From NCBI GenBank assembly GCA_021849525.1, contig JAJZSS010000045.1, forward strand, positions 1 through 8,406: a stretch of DNA of 8,406 nt, given 5' to 3'. Of this stretch, positions 1 to 6,004 are shown in pieces. The first letter of the stretch is position 1; every line of letters starts with the position of its first letter. The translations under genes and the position numbers were made by a program. This stretch comes from Chloroflexota bacterium. Its GTDB lineage: Bacteria > Chloroflexota > Anaerolineae > Anaerolineales > UBA4823. The notes beneath the pieces are model-generated. The model saw only the letters and a list, made by a program, of their open reading frames with translations. It had not been told where the DNA came from and ran no database searches.

Positions 1-605
1 TCCGATCTTATGCGGTTCTGGCGGTGAATTATCGCGGGAGCACAGGCTATGGGAGGGCTTATGCTCAGGCTTTGCGCGGGCAGTGGGGAATCTATGATGT
101 ACAGGATGCGGTAAGTGGCGCGAAAGCTCTGGTGGAGCGGGGACTGGTCGACGCCGGTAAGCTGATCATTAAGGGGGGTAGCGCCGGTGGGTACACCGTA
201 CTTCAGGCACTCGTTGATTTTCCTGGCTTTTTCAAAGCCGGCATTTGTTTATACGGGATTTCCAACCACTTTGCTATCGCGGCTGAAACTCATAAATTTG
301 AAGCGCATTATAACGACTCGCTCCTGGGTCCGCTCCCGGAATCCGCCGAGGTCTATCGCCAGCGGTCGCCCATTTTCAGTGCCGACCGGATTCAAGATCC
401 GCTTGCTGTCTTTCAGGGCGAGCTCGATCCAGTTGTACCACGCCGCCAATCCGATGAAATTGTCGCCTCTTTAAAGCAACGCGGAGTTCCGCATGTTTAT
501 CATGTATTTCCGGGAGAGGGGCATGGCTTTCGCAATCCGGATAATATCCGAAAATATTACCAGGCGATGGATGATTTCCTGAGACAGTACGTGATCCTCG
601 CGTAG
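1..605 (+). CDS. S9-family serine peptidase (prolyl oligopeptidase / acylaminoacyl-peptidase type), C-terminal part, 5' truncated
   Basis: This is the catalytic alpha/beta-hydrolase domain of an S9 peptidase, which cleaves short peptides or N-acylated residues. The frame is open to the left edge: codons before the GTG at 24 read RSYAVLA, joining the family motif NYRGSTGYG. The true start, and any N-terminal beta-propeller, therefore lie outside the window. Numbering from codon 24, the nucleophile is Ser53 in GGSAGGY, the acid is probably Asp135 in GELDPVVP, and the base is His167 in GEGHGF. The spacing and order match the S9 catalytic triad, so the visible part looks intact and active. It ends at TAG 603-605. 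The next gene, corA, converges from the other strand, so this peptidase is the last gene of its unit. The exact specificity (dipeptidyl, acylaminoacyl or oligopeptidase) cannot be decided from this part. Confidence 0.93.
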   Translation, partial: RSYAVLAVNYRGSTGYGRAYAQALRGQWGIYDVQDAVSGAKALVERGLVDAGKLIIKGGSAGGYTVLQALVDFPGFFKAGICLYGISNHFAIAAETHKFEAHYNDSLLGPLPESAEVYRQRSPIFSADRIQDPLAVFQGELDPVVPRRQSDEIVASLKQRGVPHVYHVFPGEGHGFRNPDNIRKYYQAMDDFLRQYVILA

Positions 606-640
606 AAAAAACCGGCGCATCAGTATTCCGAGCACCGGTT
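606..640 (-). terminator. Rho-independent terminator of corA
   Basis: The arms AACCGGCGC (610-618) and GCACCGGTT (632-640) pair over 9 positions with one C/A mismatch, around a 13-nt loop. Read on the minus strand, the hairpin runs straight into a T-run (complement of the A-run starting at 606), as expected for intrinsic termination of corA. On the plus strand only a weak T-rich stretch (ACGTTTATT) follows, so it should work less well for the peptidase gene. Confidence 0.7.
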
Positions 641-662
641 ACGTTTATTAAAATGACTGGTT

Positions 663-1595
663 TTATAACCAATCTCGCTTGTAGAAAAACACAAATACCA
701 TCATCGTCAGGAATACAGATACACCGAAAATAATCAAAAAGGCGTATGGAGAGTCCGCAACCGGTAAATTGACAACATTCATACCATAAAAGCTCGAGAC
801 CATGATGGGGATACTGAGTACGATCGTGATCGAAGCCAGCAATTTCATGACTGAGTTCACATTGTTCGAAATAATCGAAGCAAAAGCATCCATCATACTG
901 CTTAAAATATTACTGGATATGCTGGTCATTTCCATGGCTTGCTGGTTTTCCGTCAAAACATCTTCCAAAAGATCCTGGTCTTCCGGGTAGTTCACAAACA
1001 TTCCATTTCGACGCAAGCGTTCCATCATCAGCTCGTTCGATTTCAGAGCAGTTGTGAAAAAGGTAAGGCTCTTCTGGTATTTCAAAAGATCCAGAAGTTC
1101 TTTGTTACGGGTCGAAAGCTGGAGTTTGTCTTCCAGGATATCGACGGTTTTATTGATTTCGCGCAGGTTGCTCAGGTATTTTTGGGCTGTACGCAAAAAA
1201 GTGTACAGGACAAATCTTTCTTGTTTGGCTGGTGTAAGTGATTTCGTATGGCTAACGCTTAGCTCGCGTAAAATGTCGGATTCGACTTTACAGACTGTAA
1301 GCAAATAATTCTTGGTCAGGATAATACCTAAAGGAACTGTGGTATAGGGAACATCGGAGCCATGCCCCTGAAAGACAGGTACGCGCAAGATGATCAGCAG
1401 CTCGCCGTTCTCGCGCTCGGACCGGGCGCGTTCGTCAAGGTCCAATGGATAGGTAATATAGTCGGAGGGGATTCCCAGGTTGGTAACACTTTCAATTTCC
1501 TGGGCAGTTGGATTCATTATATTGATCCAGCAGCCGGTTTGCGGCTCATTCAGGTTGACTAACCCCTGGTCGGTCTTGGCGTAAATCGTGATCAT
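663..1595 (-). CDS. corA: CorA-family magnesium/divalent cation transporter
   Basis: This is an inner-membrane channel for Mg2+ (possibly also Co2+ or Ni2+) that works as a pentamer in this family. The product is 310 aa, a normal length. A long soluble N-terminal region with a helical, charged middle part is followed by two membrane helices near the C-terminus (about residues 251-270 and 284-305). The CorA signature YGMN ends helix 1, with GMN at residues 271-273. The short basic tail KRDWL is also typical. A longer reading starting 17 codons upstream is possible, but the ATG at 1593-1595 is preferred: AAAGGAGTC lies at 1601-1609 with suitable spacing, and the protein then begins MITIYAK. The gene stands alone on the minus strand. 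A small inverted repeat sits just before its Shine-Dalgarno site. No convincing promoter was found. Confidence 0.95.
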   Translation of the reverse strand: MITIYAKTDQGLVNLNEPQTGCWINIMNPTAQEIESVTNLGIPSDYITYPLDLDERARSERENGELLIILRVPVFQGHGSDVPYTTVPLGIILTKNYLLTVCKVESDILRELSVSHTKSLTPAKQERFVLYTFLRTAQKYLSNLREINKTVDILEDKLQLSTRNKELLDLLKYQKSLTFFTTALKSNELMMERLRRNGMFVNYPEDQDLLEDVLTENQQAMEMTSISSNILSSMMDAFASIISNNVNSVMKLLASITIVLSIPIMVSSFYGMNVVNLPVADSPYAFLIIFGVSVFLTMMVFVFFYKRDWL

Positions 1596-1773
1596 CGTCT
1601 GACTCCTTTCAGGCAAGTCGATCAGGCTTGCCGTGCCTGTGGGCAACTGCTCACAATATGAGATTATCAGGGTGGTTTTTTCGAACTACTCAGAGGGTCT
1701 TCGTCTTGAGATAAGTGATCTTCGTCCATGATGTTCTAACCAACAGGTTCCTTTCAATATTCGAGAATGGTTT
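1596..1773. other. Gap upstream of corA, no gene recognised
   Basis: Between the corA start and the terminator at 1774-1830 I see only the small leader hairpin (1612-1632). There is also a weak minus-strand -10-like GATAAT (complement of 1663-1668) without a matching -35. A 20-codon minus-strand reading frame at 1667-1729 has no well-placed ribosome site and was not accepted. The corA promoter presumably lies here. Confidence 0.4.
1612..1632 (-). promoter_or_regulatory. Small hairpin in the corA 5' leader
   Basis: GGCAAG (1612-1617) and CTTGCC (1627-1632) form a perfect 6-bp inverted repeat with a 9-nt loop. In the corA transcript the hairpin ends 2 nt before the Shine-Dalgarno region (1601-1609). 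It could influence ribosome access or be a protein site. It is too small to be an M-box Mg2+ riboswitch. A chance repeat is possible. Confidence 0.3.
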
Positions 1774-1830
1774 AAAACAAAACTTCCCGCCCATTGGCAA
1801 GTATGGAGACCTGCGCCGGGTAACGGGAAG
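1774..1830 (-). terminator. Rho-independent terminator of the small minus-strand unit
   Basis: CTTCCCG (1783-1789) pairs with CGGGAAG (1824-1830). The helix continues with CCC (1790-1792) and GGG (1818-1820) across a 3-nt TAA bulge. On the minus strand the hairpin is followed immediately by TTTTGTTTT (complement of 1774-1782). The loop is long (25 nt), but the adjacent T-tract makes an intrinsic terminator likely. It lies 24 nt after the stop codon of the 40-codon ORF and well before corA, so it would separate the two units. Confidence 0.6.
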
Positions 1831-1841
1831 CGGGAAAACGC

Positions 1842-1938
1842 GTCCGGGATGACCTTAGGCCAGGACCTCCAATTCAATAGCACTGCGTTCAGGCGCGCCC
1901 GTATGTCGGGGAAATACCAGACGGAGGGTATCCCGGAC
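1842..1938 (-). repeat. Long-range inverted repeat across the small ORF and its stop region
   Basis: GTCCGGGATGACC (1842-1854) is complementary to GGTATCCCGGAC (1927-1938) over 12 bp with one bulged G. The intervening 72 nt contain a further small hairpin, CCCG/CGGG (1898-1901 and 1907-1910), and a CTCC/GGAG pairing just inside the long arms. In the minus-strand transcript one arm lies within codons of the 40-aa ORF and the other begins at the base after its stop codon. This suggests a folded RNA domain. No known RNA family was recognised. Confidence 0.45.
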
Positions 1939-1977
1939 AATAACTGAGTTCACGACCAGAGAACGTTTTAACTGCAT
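1855..1977 (-). CDS. Candidate small protein, 40 aa, unknown function
   Basis: The product is not recognised. The ORF starts with ATG at 1975-1977, with the Shine-Dalgarno site AGGAAG (1984-1989) 6 nt upstream, and ends with TAA at 1855-1857. The peptide begins MQLKRSLVVN and ends IELEVLA. Its first half alternates basic and hydrophobic residues (K4, R5, R15, R19, R24) and it has acidic residues near the end (E35, E37). It has no cysteine, no membrane helix and no signal peptide. Support comes from context: a close-to-consensus promoter upstream (2036-2064) and a terminator downstream (1774-1830) frame it exactly. Against it, part of the coding sequence is self-complementary to the region just after the stop codon. 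The transcript may therefore be a structured RNA, with the ORF fortuitous. A longer reading from 2064 would begin upstream of the predicted transcript start and is rejected. Confidence 0.4.
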   Translation of the reverse strand: MQLKRSLVVNSVIVRDTLRLVFPRHTGAPERSAIELEVLA

Positions 1978-1992
1978 CGTTTTCTTCCTGCC

Positions 1993-2027
1993 CTGGCGAA
2001 AAGTGAAACCTGATTGCGGCTCGCCAG
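1993..2027 (-). promoter_or_regulatory. 5' leader hairpin of the small minus-strand unit
   Basis: CTGGCGA (1993-1999) and TCGCCAG (2021-2027) form a perfect 7-bp inverted repeat with a 21-nt loop. The predicted transcript start is near 2029, so the RNA would open with this hairpin. The hairpin ends 3 nt before the Shine-Dalgarno site AGGAAG (1984-1989). It may protect the 5' end or modulate translation. Confidence 0.45.
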
Positions 2028-2035
2028 ATATTTTG

Positions 2036-2064
2036 AGTATAGTCCTGAATGGCTTTGCTGACAA
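2036..2064 (-). promoter_or_regulatory. Sigma70-type promoter of the small minus-strand unit
   Basis: On the minus strand, -35 TTGTCA (complement of 2059-2064) and -10 TATACT (complement of 2036-2041) are separated by exactly 17 nt. Each box matches the consensus at five of six positions. The predicted start is near 2029. No other minus-strand gene lies close downstream, so it should drive the small unit ending at 1774. Confidence 0.6.
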
Positions 2065-2078
2065 GCTGAAAATTGCTA

Positions 2079-2106
2079 TTGTCAGGCGGCTTCTCTTTGC
2101 TATAAT
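2079..2106 (+). promoter_or_regulatory. Sigma70-type promoter of icd
   Basis: -35 TTGTCA (2079-2084) and a perfect -10 TATAAT (2101-2106) are separated by 16 nt. Transcription would start near 2113, giving a leader of about 35 nt before the icd ATG. It is back to back with the minus-strand promoter at 2036-2064. The two -35 boxes form an inverted repeat. Confidence 0.7.
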
Positions 2107-2147
2107 CTATCCGATTACACCAAATTTTAATACAGGGAGAAATACCG

Positions 2148-3452
2148 ATGAGTTACCAGAAAATCCAGGTTCCAGAGGGTGGGGACAAGATTACAATCCA
2201 AAATGGGAATTTACAGGTACCGGATAATCCGATCCTGCCATTTGTGGAAGGCGATGGAACCGGGAGAGATATTTGGCGGGCTTCTGCGCGGGTCTTGGAT
2301 GCAGCGGTTCAGAAAGCCTATGCTGGTAGGCGGAAAATTTCCTGGATGGAAGTTTATGCCGGTGAGAAGGCTTTTACCCGATTTGGGTCCTGGCTTCCAG
2401 ACGAGACAATCGAGGCATTTCAAGAATTCCTGGTAGGGATTAAAGGTCCGCTTACCACGCCGATTGGCGGTGGGATTCGCTCCTTGAATGTTGCTCTCCG
2501 TAAAGCCCTGGATTTATACGTTTGCCAGCGTCCGGTGCGATATTTTGCCGGAGTACCTTCCCCGGTCAAACGCCCCGAAGATGTGGATATGGTGGTATTT
2601 CGTGAAAACACGGAAGATATTTACGCCGGCATTGAGTTTGAGCTGGGGACGCCAGAAAATGAACAATTTCTTGGTTTATTGCGAGATCAATTCCCCGGGG
2701 AATACACAAAAATTCGTTTCCCTCAGACGGTAGGGTTGGGAGTCAAGCCGGTTTCTAAAGAGGGCACCCAACGCCTGGTGCGCGCTGCGATTCAATGGGC
2801 CCTGGAAAACCAGCGGAAGAGTGTAACCCTGGTTCACAAGGGTAATATCATGAAATATACCGAAGGCGCTTTCCGAAATTGGGGGTACGAACTGGCTGAA
2901 AGTGAGTTTGGCGACCGAGTGTATACTTGGTCGCAGTGGGAACGGACGAAAGCCAGCCTGGGTGAAGAAGCTGCGAATATGGAACAGGATGCAGCCCTTA
3001 AAATGGGGCGTCTCCTGATCAAAGATGTGATCGCGGATATCGTTTTCCAGCAAACAATCACCCGAGCACGCGAATTTGATGTGCTGGCAACGACGAACCT
3101 GAATGGGGATTATCTTTCAGATGCACTGGCAGCCCAGGTGGGTGGGATTGGGATTGCTCCCGGCGGAAATATTAATTATGTGACCGGGCATGCGGTTTTT
3201 GAGGCTACCCATGGAACCGCTCCCAAATATGCCGATAAGAATCTCGTTAATCCGGGATCGGTGATTCTTTCTGGGGAGATGATGCTTCGTTACATGGGCT
3301 GGGACGAAGCTGCTGACCAGATCATCATTGGGATTGAGAAAGCAATTCAAGCGAAAACAGTGACCTATGATTTCCATCGCCTGATGGAGGGTGCGACACT
3401 GCTCAAGACCTCAGAATTTGGCGATGCGATCATCCACCAGATGAACAATTAA
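2148..3452 (+). CDS. icd: NADP-dependent isocitrate dehydrogenase
   Basis: This cytoplasmic TCA-cycle enzyme oxidatively decarboxylates isocitrate to 2-oxoglutarate, making NADPH. At 434 aa it is slightly longer than the 416-aa E. coli enzyme. Substrate-site residues are present: Ser112, Asn114 and Arg118 in [12 protein letters not shown], then Arg128, Arg152, Tyr159 and Lys231. The metal-binding aspartates are Asp321 and Asp325 in [10 protein letters not shown]. The NADP determinants Lys360 and Tyr361 (HGTAPKY) and Tyr407/Arg411 (TYDFHR) are kept, where NAD enzymes would have Asp/Ile. An insertion of about 13 residues around 257-288 (YTWSQWER...AALKMGR) resembles the Bacillus-type enzyme rather than E. 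coli. The start ATG has AGGGAGA 7 nt upstream (2134-2140) and its own promoter at 2079-2106. Ser112 corresponds to the E. coli serine phosphorylated by AceK, but no kinase is seen here. The gene is monocistronic and ends just before a strong hairpin. Confidence 0.97.
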   Translation: MSYQKIQVPEGGDKITIQNGNLQVPDNPILPFVEGDGTGRDIWRASARVLDAAVQKAYAGRRKISWMEVYAGEKAFTRFGSWLPDETIEAFQEFLVGIKGPLTTPIGGGIRSLNVALRKALDLYVCQRPVRYFAGVPSPVKRPEDVDMVVFRENTEDIYAGIEFELGTPENEQFLGLLRDQFPGEYTKIRFPQTVGLGVKPVSKEGTQRLVRAAIQWALENQRKSVTLVHKGNIMKYTEGAFRNWGYELAESEFGDRVYTWSQWERTKASLGEEAANMEQDAALKMGRLLIKDVIADIVFQQTITRAREFDVLATTNLNGDYLSDALAAQVGGIGIAPGGNINYVTGHAVFEATHGTAPKYADKNLVNPGSVILSGEMMLRYMGWDEAADQIIIGIEKAIQAKTVTYDFHRLMEGATLLKTSEFGDAIIHQMNN

Positions 3453-3468
3453 TTTTTGGAAGCGAGTC

Positions 3469-3509
3469 AAAAAATCCGGGCTGTCTGAAAAATCAGACAG
3501 CCCGGATTT
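3469..3509. terminator. Strong hairpin between icd and the cytochrome operon, probably bidirectional
   Basis: AAATCCGGGCTGTCTGA (3472-3488) and its perfect complement TCAGACAGCCCGGATTT (3493-3509) form a 17-bp stem with an AAAA loop. On the minus strand it is followed by a run of six T (complement of 3469-3474), making a very good terminator for the bc operon. On the plus strand the stem ends in ATTT, then GC, so termination of icd relies on the stem strength. It lies in the 105-bp gap between two convergent genes. Confidence 0.85.
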
Positions 3510-3557
3510 GCTATATAGACTAGAAGTGTTGTCGAAGCAGGCCAGAGAGTTTAGTGA

Positions 3558-4748
3558 TCAGGGTGTTTGAGAGGCTGCTGGCGCGGTAGGGGCGGATTCA
3601 GTTGTGGTTGTACTGACGGCAGCCGCCTCCGCGGCAGTATTGGGCATGCCACCCATCACCCAGCGCTCCCAGATTTCGATATACTCCGGTTTGAGCTCTT
3701 TGGTCGGGGGCATGGGACCGCCGGCTTCGATCTCCTCACGGTGTAACATGCGGATCAGGTTGCTGCCAAGATCACCGGCGATGAGATTGGGCGCGTTATC
3801 GCCGCTGGTCATGATCTCTTCGTAGCTTTGCATGAGATAATTATTGTTCTCTTTGTTGGGCCGGTGGCATGAGACACAGTAGCGTTTGGATAATGTCGCG
3901 ATATGGACCTCATAAGAAGGCACCTCACCCGGCTTGAGCTCGGGGATCGCTGAGGCAGCTACGGCCTCTGCAGGTAACTCGGCGCGATCATCCCAGGTGT
4001 AGCGCATAAAGTTGACTAACGCCGTGATATCTCCCCGGGACAGCTCTCCACCATAAGCCAGACCGAGTGGTGGCATACCGAGTGCAGGCTGACCATATTC
4101 GACAATATTATATAAAGTATCATCGGTGTAGGTGTACATAATATCCGAATGATTGATCGGATCTAATACTACCCCTTCCAGTCCTTCCACTCCGATGATC
4201 TCGCCGCCTTCTCCCTCTGCGCCATGACATTCAACACACTGGACGGAATAAACATCCTGCCCCAGAGTGATCTGCTCGCTGAGGGTGGAGGCCAGCGCTA
4301 CTTCTTCTTGAGGTGGGGTTGTTGCAACCGCCATGATGGTCAACACCACCATACTCAACACTGCCAGGCTCATAAAACCGATGGCGAATTTCCGCTTGGA
4401 CCAGTGGCGTGACCGGTTTTTGTCGAAAAAGGGCAACAAAAAGAGCGCCACGACTGCTGCGCCGGGGATGATCGCGGTACCGATCCATTCGATCTGCCCG
4501 GGAAAGTATTTCAGCATTTCGAACAGGAACAGGAAATACCATTCTGGGCGGGGGATATAAGCCGAATCGGATGGATCAGCCGGGGGTTCGTTGGCTACTC
4601 CGACGAAAATTGCCAACCCGACCAGCAGTACAAAAATCCCAAAAGAGACGAGCATATCTTTGAAGATAATATCCGGGAAGAATTTAACCCCGTGCTGTTT
4701 CTCTCTGGCATATTTTTCGTGATAGGTTTGTTTGTAATCTTCATTCAT
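3558..4748 (-). CDS. Cytochrome bc complex: subunit IV-like cytochrome b C-terminal domain fused to a di-haem cytochrome c region
   Basis: This third gene of the quinol:cytochrome c oxidoreductase operon encodes 396 aa. Residues 1-145 are the C-terminal half of cytochrome b (subunit IV type), with three membrane helices (about 31-52, 88-107, 122-142). The quinol-site motif PEWY is at 68-71. Next come two c-type haem sites: CVECH (171-175), with a possible axial Met225 in GMPPLG, and CVSCH (291-295), with a possible Met346 in GGPMPPT. Both haem domains should lie outside the cytoplasmic membrane and pass electrons on from the Rieske centre. A Thr/Ala/Pro-rich tail (372-396) looks disordered. 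Bacillus QcrC is a similar fusion but has one haem; here there are two. The ATG at 4746-4748 has AGGAG about 7 nt upstream and lies 17 nt after the cytochrome b gene. The qcrC-like role is inferred. Confidence 0.92.
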   Translation of the reverse strand: MNEDYKQTYHEKYAREKQHGVKFFPDIIFKDMLVSFGIFVLLVGLAIFVGVANEPPADPSDSAYIPRPEWYFLFLFEMLKYFPGQIEWIGTAIIPGAAVVALFLLPFFDKNRSRHWSKRKFAIGFMSLAVLSMVVLTIMAVATTPPQEEVALASTLSEQITLGQDVYSVQCVECHGAEGEGGEIIGVEGLEGVVLDPINHSDIMYTYTDDTLYNIVEYGQPALGMPPLGLAYGGELSRGDITALVNFMRYTWDDRAELPAEAVAASAIPELKPGEVPSYEVHIATLSKRYCVSCHRPNKENNNYLMQSYEEIMTSGDNAPNLIAGDLGSNLIRMLHREEIEAGGPMPPTKELKPEYIEIWERWVMGGMPNTAAEAAAVSTTTTESAPTAPAASQTP

Positions 4749-4765
4749 GGATGTGCTCCTGGCGA

Positions 4766-5422
4766 TTAATCATCTTTTTTGGGTAGAGAGCTGATCCCAA
4801 GCCGGATGATCAGATACATATGGACACTGATCAACAAGACAATCCCGGCAGGTAACCACCAGATATGGAGAGAGAAGAACCGCGCCAGGGTCACCGCGCT
4901 CAGGTCTGGTCCTCCCCGCAGGAAGCTGGTGATCCAGGGGCCGATGATTGGCACAGTACCGGGAATTTCAGTTCCGACTGTAGTCGCCCAATAAGCACGC
5001 TGATTCCAGGGCAGCAAATAACCTGTAAAACCCATTCCTAAAGTCAAGAATAATAAAAGCACGCCAGTCAACCAGGTGAGCTCACGCGGGTACTTATAGG
5101 AGGCAAAGTAGAATGTCCTCAGCATATGAAAGAATACGACCAACACCATCAGTGTCGCACCCCAGTGATGGATACCTCGAATGAGCCAGCCAAAGGCGAC
5201 GCCATTCATGATGAATTGGATACTGTCATAGGCGTGATCGGGAGATGGCACATAGTAGACGGTCAGAAATATCCCCGTCACTGCCTGGATAACAAACAAG
5301 AAGAGGCTTGCGCTTCCCAGCGTGTAAAACCAGTTGACTTTAGGAACTTTACGATCCAGGACGACATCGTAAATTGTTTTTAAACCTAAACGTTCATCCA
5401 GCCAGGTGTATAGTTTTTCCAT
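4766..5422 (-). CDS. Cytochrome b (b6-type, N-terminal half) of the bc complex
   Basis: This integral membrane di-haem cytochrome b carries electrons across the membrane between the two quinone sites. Its 218 aa match the b6/QcrB size, not the roughly 380 aa of an undivided bc1 cytochrome b. It has four hydrophobic helices. Haem ligands are predicted as His85 and His99 (14 apart, in IHHWGATLMVLVVFFH) and His186 and His201 (15 apart), the b6-type spacing. PRELTWLTG (112-120) and GYLLPWNQ (134-141) are family motifs. The missing C-terminal half with PEWY is supplied by the next gene. Its ATG (5420-5422) is 2 nt after the Rieske stop codon, and GAGGG overlapping the end of the Rieske gene serves as ribosome site. 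Translation of the two is therefore probably coupled. Confidence 0.95.
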   Translation of the reverse strand: MEKLYTWLDERLGLKTIYDVVLDRKVPKVNWFYTLGSASLFLFVIQAVTGIFLTVYYVPSPDHAYDSIQFIMNGVAFGWLIRGIHHWGATLMVLVVFFHMLRTFYFASYKYPRELTWLTGVLLLFLTLGMGFTGYLLPWNQRAYWATTVGTEIPGTVPIIGPWITSFLRGGPDLSAVTLARFFSLHIWWLPAGIVLLISVHMYLIIRLGISSLPKKDD

Positions 5423-5424
5423 GT

Positions 5425-5910
5425 TTAACCCTCAACGAAGTGGATGGAGAGAACGCCGTCTTCGATCTTGGTTTCATAAACATTCAAGGGCTTTGGTGGA
5501 GGACCACCTGTAACTTCACCCGTAGGACTGAATTTCCCATCGTGGCAGGGACAATGGTAAATCTGCCCATCCTCTTGCCAGTTGACCCGGCAGCTTAGAT
5601 GAGTGCACATATTACTGAACACAGTTACCTGATTTCCACCATGGTTGACAACATAAACTCCATAGCTATTGACGGTCTTTTCCCAGCCATTAATTTTTGT
5701 GCGCGTAAAATTAAACAGGGTGGGAGTGCCATCAGGGTAATTTTCAAGTGGGCCGAGGGGAATCCATGCCTCGCTCGCCTCAAACTTTAAGCTGGGCGAG
5801 ATCAGGTAACCAATCCCGGGTATAGCAATAAACCCACCGATAATCGTGCCTAAGACTGCGACTACAGACTTGACGAAGTCACTCCGATGCAGCTCGTGCG
5901 ATTTTGCCAC
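5425..5910 (-). CDS. Rieske [2Fe-2S] iron-sulfur protein of the bc complex
   Basis: This membrane-anchored electron carrier takes electrons from quinol and passes them to cytochrome c haem. With the start chosen here it has 161 aa. An N-terminal membrane anchor (about residues 13-38) is followed by the Rieske fold. The cluster ligands are Cys102/His104 in CTHLSC and Cys120/His123 in CPCHDGKF. Cys107 and Cys122 would form the usual disulfide. The GPPPKPL segment follows, as expected. The frame is open seven codons further, to a TTG at 5929-5931. The GTG at 5908-5910 is preferred because AGGAGG (complement of 5916-5921) lies 5 nt before it, inside the longer reading. It is the first gene of the operon, with a hairpin-bearing leader upstream. 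Confidence 0.95.
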   Translation of the reverse strand: MAKSHELHRSDFVKSVVAVLGTIIGGFIAIPGIGYLISPSLKFEASEAWIPLGPLENYPDGTPTLFNFTRTKINGWEKTVNSYGVYVVNHGGNQVTVFSNMCTHLSCRVNWQEDGQIYHCPCHDGKFSPTGEVTGGPPPKPLNVYETKIEDGVLSIHFVEG

Positions 5911-5915
5911 ACAGA

Positions 5916-5921
5916 CCTCCT
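5916..5921 (-). promoter_or_regulatory. Ribosome binding site that sets the Rieske start at GTG 5910
   Basis: AGGAGG on the minus strand stands 5 nt before GTG (5908-5910). The upstream in-frame TTG at 5929-5931 has no comparable site in front of it, so the shorter protein beginning M/V-AKSHELHR is favoured. Confidence 0.75.
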
Positions 5922-5963
5922 CTGATTTCAATCTGTAAAGCTATGAAAATTTTTGATCATTGT

Positions 5964-5991
5964 AATCGCCGTAGATATTTCACCGGCGATT
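5964..5991 (-). promoter_or_regulatory. Leader hairpin / inverted repeat upstream of the bc operon
   Basis: AATCGCCG (5964-5971) and CGGCGATT (5984-5991) form a perfect 8-bp inverted repeat with a 12-nt loop. If the candidate promoter at 6005-6033 is used, the RNA would begin near 5998 and fold this hairpin almost at its 5' end. No T-tract follows on either strand, so it is not a terminator. The arms are 20 bp centre to centre, which would also suit a dimeric DNA-binding protein. Confidence 0.45.
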
Positions 5992-6004
5992 GTCGACTCA
6001 TCCT

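Noticed and set aside
376..672. 98-codon minus-strand reading frame opposite the peptidase
   Set aside because: It overlaps the corA 3' end and terminator and is antisense to the catalytic Asp/His region of the peptidase.
1596..1700. Possible Mg2+ riboswitch (M-box) upstream of corA
   Set aside because: The leader shows only one 6-bp hairpin. The long multi-helix architecture of an M-box is not visible.
1667..1729. 20-codon minus-strand ORF beginning MDEDHLSQDEDP
   Set aside because: The acidic, Ser/Lys-rich peptide is curious, but the nearest AAGGA lies about 20 nt upstream of the ATG and no promoter is evident.
1686..1940. 84-codon minus-strand reading frame
   Set aside because: It crosses the terminator hairpin at 1774-1830, has no good ribosome site, and its product (many Trp, Arg and Pro) looks like random translation.
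2003..2227. 74-codon plus-strand reading frame entering icd
   Set aside because: It starts upstream of the icd promoter, spans it, and runs out of frame into the icd coding region; there is no ribosome site.
5964..5991. Hairpin considered as a terminator
   Set aside because: No T-tract follows on either strand, and no gene ends nearby.
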